Below are positions 25,358-28,978 of a DNA stretch of 28,978 nucleotides, in pieces. The stretch covers positions 1-28,978 of the forward strand of contig JAGYMR010000008.1 of NCBI GenBank assembly GCA_018400515.1. The letters run 5' to 3'. This DNA comes from Tangfeifania sp. Its GTDB lineage: Bacteria; Bacteroidota; Bacteroidia; Bacteroidales; Prolixibacteraceae. The position numbers and the translations under genes are program-made. Numbering within the stretch: position 1 is the stretch's first letter; the number at the start of each line of letters is the position of its first letter. A model generated the notes under the pieces. The model did no database searches, was not told where the DNA came from, and was given only the letters and a program-made list of their open reading frames with translations.

Positions 25358-27589
25358 TTATTCATTCAGGTTTTCGTCTCTGGACACGCTGTCGATCCCC
25401 CTTATTTTCCTGAGTTCGGAAATAAGGCCCTTCAGATCGTCGGCATTATGGATGTAGAGAAAGAGGTCGCCCTCGAAAACCCCGTCGTGGGTGTCGAACT
25501 GGACGGATCGCATGTTGATGCTGTGTTGTTTTGAAATGACGTTGGTGACTTCATTGACGATGCCCACCCGGTCGAATCCTTTCAGGCGGAGGCGGGTGAG
25601 GTGGGAGTGTTTCTTGAAGCGGGTCCATTCCGCTGCAATGATGCGATTCCCGTGACTCGAAAGAAATTTTTCCACCTCCTTGCACCCCCGTTTATGAATG
25701 ATGACATGGTCGTCGGTGCTCAGGTAGCCGACAACCTCATCGCCGGGAATGGGGTTGCAGCACTTGGCCAGCGAGTAGGAGATATTGTCCTGGGCTTCCT
25801 TCAGCAGGAAGGGCTTTTGCTTGTCGATCTTTTTTTTGCTTTTTTTTTCTTTCGTGCCTTTTTCGGATGGCTCCTGTCTCTTTCTCCGGCTGAAAGTGAG
25901 TTTCCAGTATTTGACCAGTTTGTTGGGGGATTTTTTCCCGAGAATTTCATCCAGGTTCTCCAGATCGAGAAAACCCATGCCCACTTCGGAATACAGCTGC
26001 TCTTTATTATTCAGGTTGAAATGGCCGGTAATTTTTTTCAGGTTATTGGCAGTCAGGGGCGCTTTAACCTCTTTAACCGCTTTTTCCACCATTTTCCGGC
26101 CCTTTTCGATGTGTCTCTTTTTTTCCAGTTTGAAGGCATCTTTGATTTTGGAGCGGGCTTTGGCTGTGGTGGCATATTTCAGCCATTCCAGTTTGGGAAC
26201 CTGCTTTTCGGAAGTCAGTACCTCCACCTGGTCTCCGTTTTGGAGGACATGGCTGCTCGGAACCAGTTTGTAGTTGATTTTTGCACCGATGCATTTATTT
26301 CCCAGATCGGTATGGATCTCGTAGGCAAAGTCGACCACGGTCGACCCCTGGGGCAGCGAGACCATGTCCCCTTTGGGAGTAAAAACATTGATCTCGGCAG
26401 CATACAGATTCAATTTAAAATCATCGAGAAATTCGAATGCATCCGAATCGGGGTTTTTCAGTTGGTCACGGATCCGTTCGATCCAGGTATCCAGTTCACT
26501 TTCAAACGTGCTGATATCTTTGTAGCGGTAATGGGCGGCAAAGCCATATTCCGCGATCTGGTCCATCCGTTCGGTCCGGATCTGTACCTCCACCCATTTC
26601 CCCTGCGGTCCCATTACCGTCACGTGCAGCGACTCATACCCGTTGGCCTTGGGAAGGGTGATCCAGTCCCTGATCCGGTCGGGCCGCGGCTTGTAAATGT
26701 CGGTTACCAGCGATAAAACATCAAAGCACTGCCTTTTTTCCGAGATCCCCGGCCGGGCTTTTATTACGATCCGGACGGCCAGGATATCGTAAATTTCGTT
26801 GAAGCTGACCGCTTTCTTTTGCATTTTCTGCCAGATGGAGTAAGTGGATTTCAGGCGGTGGGTGACCGTGCTTTCAATTTTTTCCTGTTCCAGTTTCTCC
26901 TTGATGGGCCGGATGAACTCGTTCACCAGGTAGTTGCGTTTCTCTTCCTGGTTGTGGAGCATGTACAGGATGTTATTGTACTCCTCGGGGTGTTTGTGTT
27001 TGAAGCTGAGTTCCTCCAGTTCGGTTTTTATGGCATAAAGCCCCAGCCGGTGGGCCATCGGAACATACAGGTAGAGGGTTTCACCGGCAATTTTTATCTT
27101 TTTGTGCGGGGGCATCGAATCCAGGGTGCGCATATTGTGCAGGCGGTCGGCGATCTTGATGAGGATGATCCGGATGTCGTCGGAAAGGGTCATCAGCATC
27201 TTTTTGAGGGTGAGAGCCTGCCGGGAATCAAAATCGCCCGACAATTTGGTCAGCCCGTCAACAATGCGGGCCACCTTGGGCCCAAACATGTTTTCAATAT
27301 CCTGGATGGAGTATTCGGTGTCTTCGGCAACATCGTGCAAAATGGCTGCTGAAATGGAAGTCGCCCCGAGCCCCAGATCTTTGGCAACGATTTTGGCTAC
27401 GGCAATGGGATGAATAATGTAGGGCTCCCCCGATTTCCGCTTGATGCCATCGTGTGCCGCATTCGAAAACCGGAAAGCTTTCTCGATCCGTGCCAGCCGC
27501 CCCTCGTCAAATTTGTGGCGGACCTCCTTCAGGAAATCCTGGTACCGGTCTTCAATTTGCCGTATTTCCGCTTTTGTAAAATGTTGCAA
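25358..27589 (-). CDS. rsh: Bifunctional RelA/SpoT-family (p)ppGpp synthetase/hydrolase (RSH)
   Basis: The 743-residue protein makes and breaks the alarmone (p)ppGpp. The hydrolase HD domain is intact: H60, H85-D86, E89-D90 (HDVAED) and D148 (DRLHN). The synthetase domain has YDILAVRI with D268, NGYESLH at 316-322 and EVQIR with E334. The RIRD at 305-308 corresponds to the RxKD motif of bifunctional enzymes rather than the ExDD of synthetase-only RelA, so both activities are expected. A TGS domain follows from about 400 (FTPKGDMVSLPQGS), then a helical/zinc-finger-like region with CCNPIPGD, and a C-terminal ACT domain. It starts 4 bp after the Nudix stop, implying coupled expression. The Fur-family gene follows after 67 bp. 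Confidence 0.96.
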   Translation of the reverse strand: MQHFTKAEIRQIEDRYQDFLKEVRHKFDEGRLARIEKAFRFSNAAHDGIKRKSGEPYIIHPIAVAKIVAKDLGLGATSISAAILHDVAEDTEYSIQDIENMFGPKVARIVDGLTKLSGDFDSRQALTLKKMLMTLSDDIRIILIKIADRLHNMRTLDSMPPHKKIKIAGETLYLYVPMAHRLGLYAIKTELEELSFKHKHPEEYNNILYMLHNQEEKRNYLVNEFIRPIKEKLEQEKIESTVTHRLKSTYSIWQKMQKKAVSFNEIYDILAVRIVIKARPGISEKRQCFDVLSLVTDIYKPRPDRIRDWITLPKANGYESLHVTVMGPQGKWVEVQIRTERMDQIAEYGFAAHYRYKDISTFESELDTWIERIRDQLKNPDSDAFEFLDDFKLNLYAAEINVFTPKGDMVSLPQGSTVVDFAYEIHTDLGNKCIGAKINYKLVPSSHVLQNGDQVEVLTSEKQVPKLEWLKYATTAKARSKIKDAFKLEKKRHIEKGRKMVEKAVKEVKAPLTANNLKKITGHFNLNNKEQLYSEVGMGFLDLENLDEILGKKSPNKLVKYWKLTFSRRKRQEPSEKGTKEKKSKKKIDKQKPFLLKEAQDNISYSLAKCCNPIPGDEVVGYLSTDDHVIIHKRGCKEVEKFLSSHGNRIIAAEWTRFKKHSHLTRLRLKGFDRVGIVNEVTNVISKQHSINMRSVQFDTHDGVFEGDLFLYIHNADDLKGLISELRKIRGIDSVSRDENLNE

Positions 27590-27593
27590 TGGA

Positions 27594-28046
27594 TTACCTT
27601 CCTGTTAATTTCGAAACCACAAATTTATCAATTGGAAAAGAAAATCCGGCCTCTTTTAATTGATTTATTTTCACCCAGCGGAAACTTTGGTGCCCGTTTT
27701 CCATCTTTTCCAGATCAAACGGTTGGTGGCTGATTTTAAAAGTGACCGGTTTTTTCAGGCGGGCCAGGTAATAGATACTAATGAGCTGATGGTTTTCGAA
27801 AAAATAGGCCTTTTGATAAAAATCGGTGGTGTAATAGTGGCGGATCGCCTCAATCTCCTGCCCGTTGCATTCTTCGCGGATTTCACGGCGGAGGCAGTCG
27901 ATTGTTCCTTCCCCGGATTCCAGTCCCCCGCCGGGGAATTTGGTCATTTTCATGCCCAGCTGGAATTCATCGGTGACCAGCACTTCATTGTTGTCGTTCT
28001 GAATGATTCCGTAAACACGGATCACAAAATTTCCGGATGGCTTCAT
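27594..28046 (-). CDS. Nudix hydrolase
   Basis: The 150-residue single-domain protein carries a Nudix box: G40-x5-E46-x7-R54-E55-I-R-E58-E59. The metal-binding REIREE core is complete, but the later Gly of the box is N61, with G62 next to it. Nudix enzymes cleave nucleoside diphosphates linked to another group; candidates include ADP-ribose, dNTPs, CoA, Ap4A and (p)ppGpp, and the sequence does not tell which. The gene lies only 4 bp before the RSH start codon, so the two are almost certainly co-transcribed. That makes a nucleotide linked to the stringent response an attractive but unproved substrate. miaA lies 211 bp upstream on the same strand, and that gap shows no clear gene. Confidence 0.9.
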   Translation of the reverse strand: MKPSGNFVIRVYGIIQNDNNEVLVTDEFQLGMKMTKFPGGGLESGEGTIDCLRREIREECNGQEIEAIRHYYTTDFYQKAYFFENHQLISIYYLARLKKPVTFKISHQPFDLEKMENGHQSFRWVKINQLKEAGFSFPIDKFVVSKLTGR

Positions 28047-28257
28047 TGGTCGTTGTTTTAATTTTTCTTCAATTATGCGGGTTCAAAAAAAATGCCATTG
28101 CCCCTTGTTCGGCACTCAACCCTTTCTCCGGGGCCTGAACCTTTTGTTTCCGCAGGATTTTGCCCTGCTGTTTTACCTGTTTTCAGAAAACGCCGGCCCG
28201 CAGCCTGTTTCGTTCGGCCCGGGTGATGGCATCCCCTCCGGCAACCGATGGCGGCCC

Positions 28258-28978
28258 CTATTTTTCCCCCGTCTGATCTTTGATGAATGCAATGATTCTG
28301 TTCTCCTCCCCCGGTGAAAACCAGTTCATTTCCGGGTCTTTCCTGAACCAGGTAAGCTGTTTGCGCGCATACCGCCGTGTATTCCGTTTAATGCGTTCAA
28401 TGGCTACTTCCCTGGAGATCTTCCCCTCGAAAACGGCGAAAAATTCGCGGTATCCCACCGTATTCAGGGCATTGAGGTGGCGATGGGGATAAAACTCCCG
28501 GGCCTCTGCCTCCAGTCCTGCTTCCACCATTCGATCGACCCGTGCATTGATTCGCTGGTGCAGCTCCTCCCGGTCGCAGTTCAGGGCAATTTTCAGTATA
28601 TTGAAGGGGCGCTTTTTTTGCGGGTTGGAACGGAAGGAGGAGTAGGGTTTTCCGGTCATCAGACAAATTTCCAGGGCGTGGATGATCCGGGCCGGATTTT
28701 TCAGGTCCACCTCCCTGTAATAGACCGGATCCCACCTTTTGAGCTGACGGCGCAGGCTTTCAAGGCCCGCTTCCCGCCATTGCTTTTTAAGTGCTTCCCG
28801 GATTTCCGGATCCGGATCCGGCATTTGATCGATGCCTTTGCAGACTGCATCGATGTAAAGCATGGAGCCTCCTGCCAGGAGCACGATCCGGTGTTTTTGG
28901 AACAGCTTTTCCAGCAGTGCCGTGGCCTCTTTTTCGTATTTGCTGGCATTGTAATTTTCAAAGACGGAGTGGGAACCA
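28258..28978 (-). CDS. miaA: tRNA dimethylallyltransferase, N terminus beyond window
   Basis: MiaA adds a dimethylallyl group to A37 of tRNAs reading codons that begin with U. The visible part is the last 239 residues of the usual 300 or so. The frame is open to the right edge and begins in the block SVFENYNASKYEKEA, followed by LLAGGSMLYIDAVCKG, the LKNPARIIHALEI block and the late NTVGYREF and TRRYARKQLTWFRKD motifs, all typical. The P-loop and catalytic Asp region lie outside the window. A GTG at 28884 within the frame is not a real start. The stop at 28258 is 211 bp before the Nudix gene on the same strand. Confidence 0.95.
   Translation of the reverse strand, partial: GSHSVFENYNASKYEKEATALLEKLFQKHRIVLLAGGSMLYIDAVCKGIDQMPDPDPEIREALKKQWREAGLESLRRQLKRWDPVYYREVDLKNPARIIHALEICLMTGKPYSSFRSNPQKKRPFNILKIALNCDREELHQRINARVDRMVEAGLEAEAREFYPHRHLNALNTVGYREFFAVFEGKISREVAIERIKRNTRRYARKQLTWFRKDPEMNWFSPGEENRIIAFIKDQTGEK

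Noticed and set aside
25601..26716. A 371-codon plus-strand open frame inside the RSH gene
   Set aside because: It is antisense to a gene with complete HD, synthetase, TGS and ACT domains, and its translation is a Phe/Gly-rich sequence with no motif.
28047..28257. Possible small gene between miaA and the Nudix gene
   Set aside because: A plus-strand frame of 80 codons from 28075 runs into the 3' end of miaA on the other strand and shows no motif or ribosome site. The minus strand has no useful frame here.

Overview
This window looks like ordinary chromosomal DNA from a Bacteroidota bacterium, probably Bacteroidales or Marinilabiliales. The grounds are: start codons mostly preceded by A/T-rich leaders rather than strong Shine-Dalgarno sites; several exact matches to the Bacteroidota -7 promoter element TAnnTTTG; a secreted DUF4831-family protein; and protein sequences close to the Bacteroidota versions of ArgH, GltB, PurA and RSH. 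The placement is inference from sequence features; no rRNA or other marker is present. I see no rRNA, tRNA, CRISPR array, insertion sequence, integrase or phage gene.

Layout. Bases 1-535 hold no convincing gene but contain a terminator-like hairpin and a short repeat cluster. A five-TM LtaS-like phosphotransferase/sulfatase-fold enzyme (536-2371, +) converges on a GT-C (PMT/ArnT-like) membrane glycosyltransferase (2423-4096, -), with a strong two-way terminator between them. A 0.5 kb divergent intergenic region leads to argH (+), then gltB and gltD (+), the two subunits of NADPH glutamate synthase. gltD converges on, and overlaps by 12 bp, an LpxL-family acyltransferase gene (-). From a second divergent region run a secreted glycerophosphodiester phosphodiesterase and the bifunctional NAD(P)HX repair enzyme (+), then a DUF4831 protein, PepD dipeptidase and a divergent squalene-hopene-cyclase-like toroid protein (+).

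From 20579 to the right edge everything is on the minus strand. In transcription order: miaA (cut by the window edge), a Nudix hydrolase, a bifunctional RelA/SpoT (RSH) enzyme, a Fur-family regulator lacking the usual CxxC zinc site, purA, pncB and a D-threonine-aldolase-family PLP enzyme. The Nudix and RSH genes are 4 bp apart and pncB and the PLP enzyme 22 bp apart, so these pairs are likely co-transcribed. Nucleotide and stringent-response functions (RSH, PurA, PncB, Nudix) are thus grouped; PurA is a known (p)ppGpp target in E. coli.

Most genes are housekeeping. The best leads for a second look are the toroid terpene-cyclase-like protein with a DGES motif where cyclases have DxDD; a perfect 8-N5-8 palindrome at the likely transcription start of the CxxC-less Fur gene, with a related half-site before purA; and a 38-bp dispersed inverted repeat shared by two intergenic regions 13 kb apart. 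I did not find evidence for a new multi-gene system.
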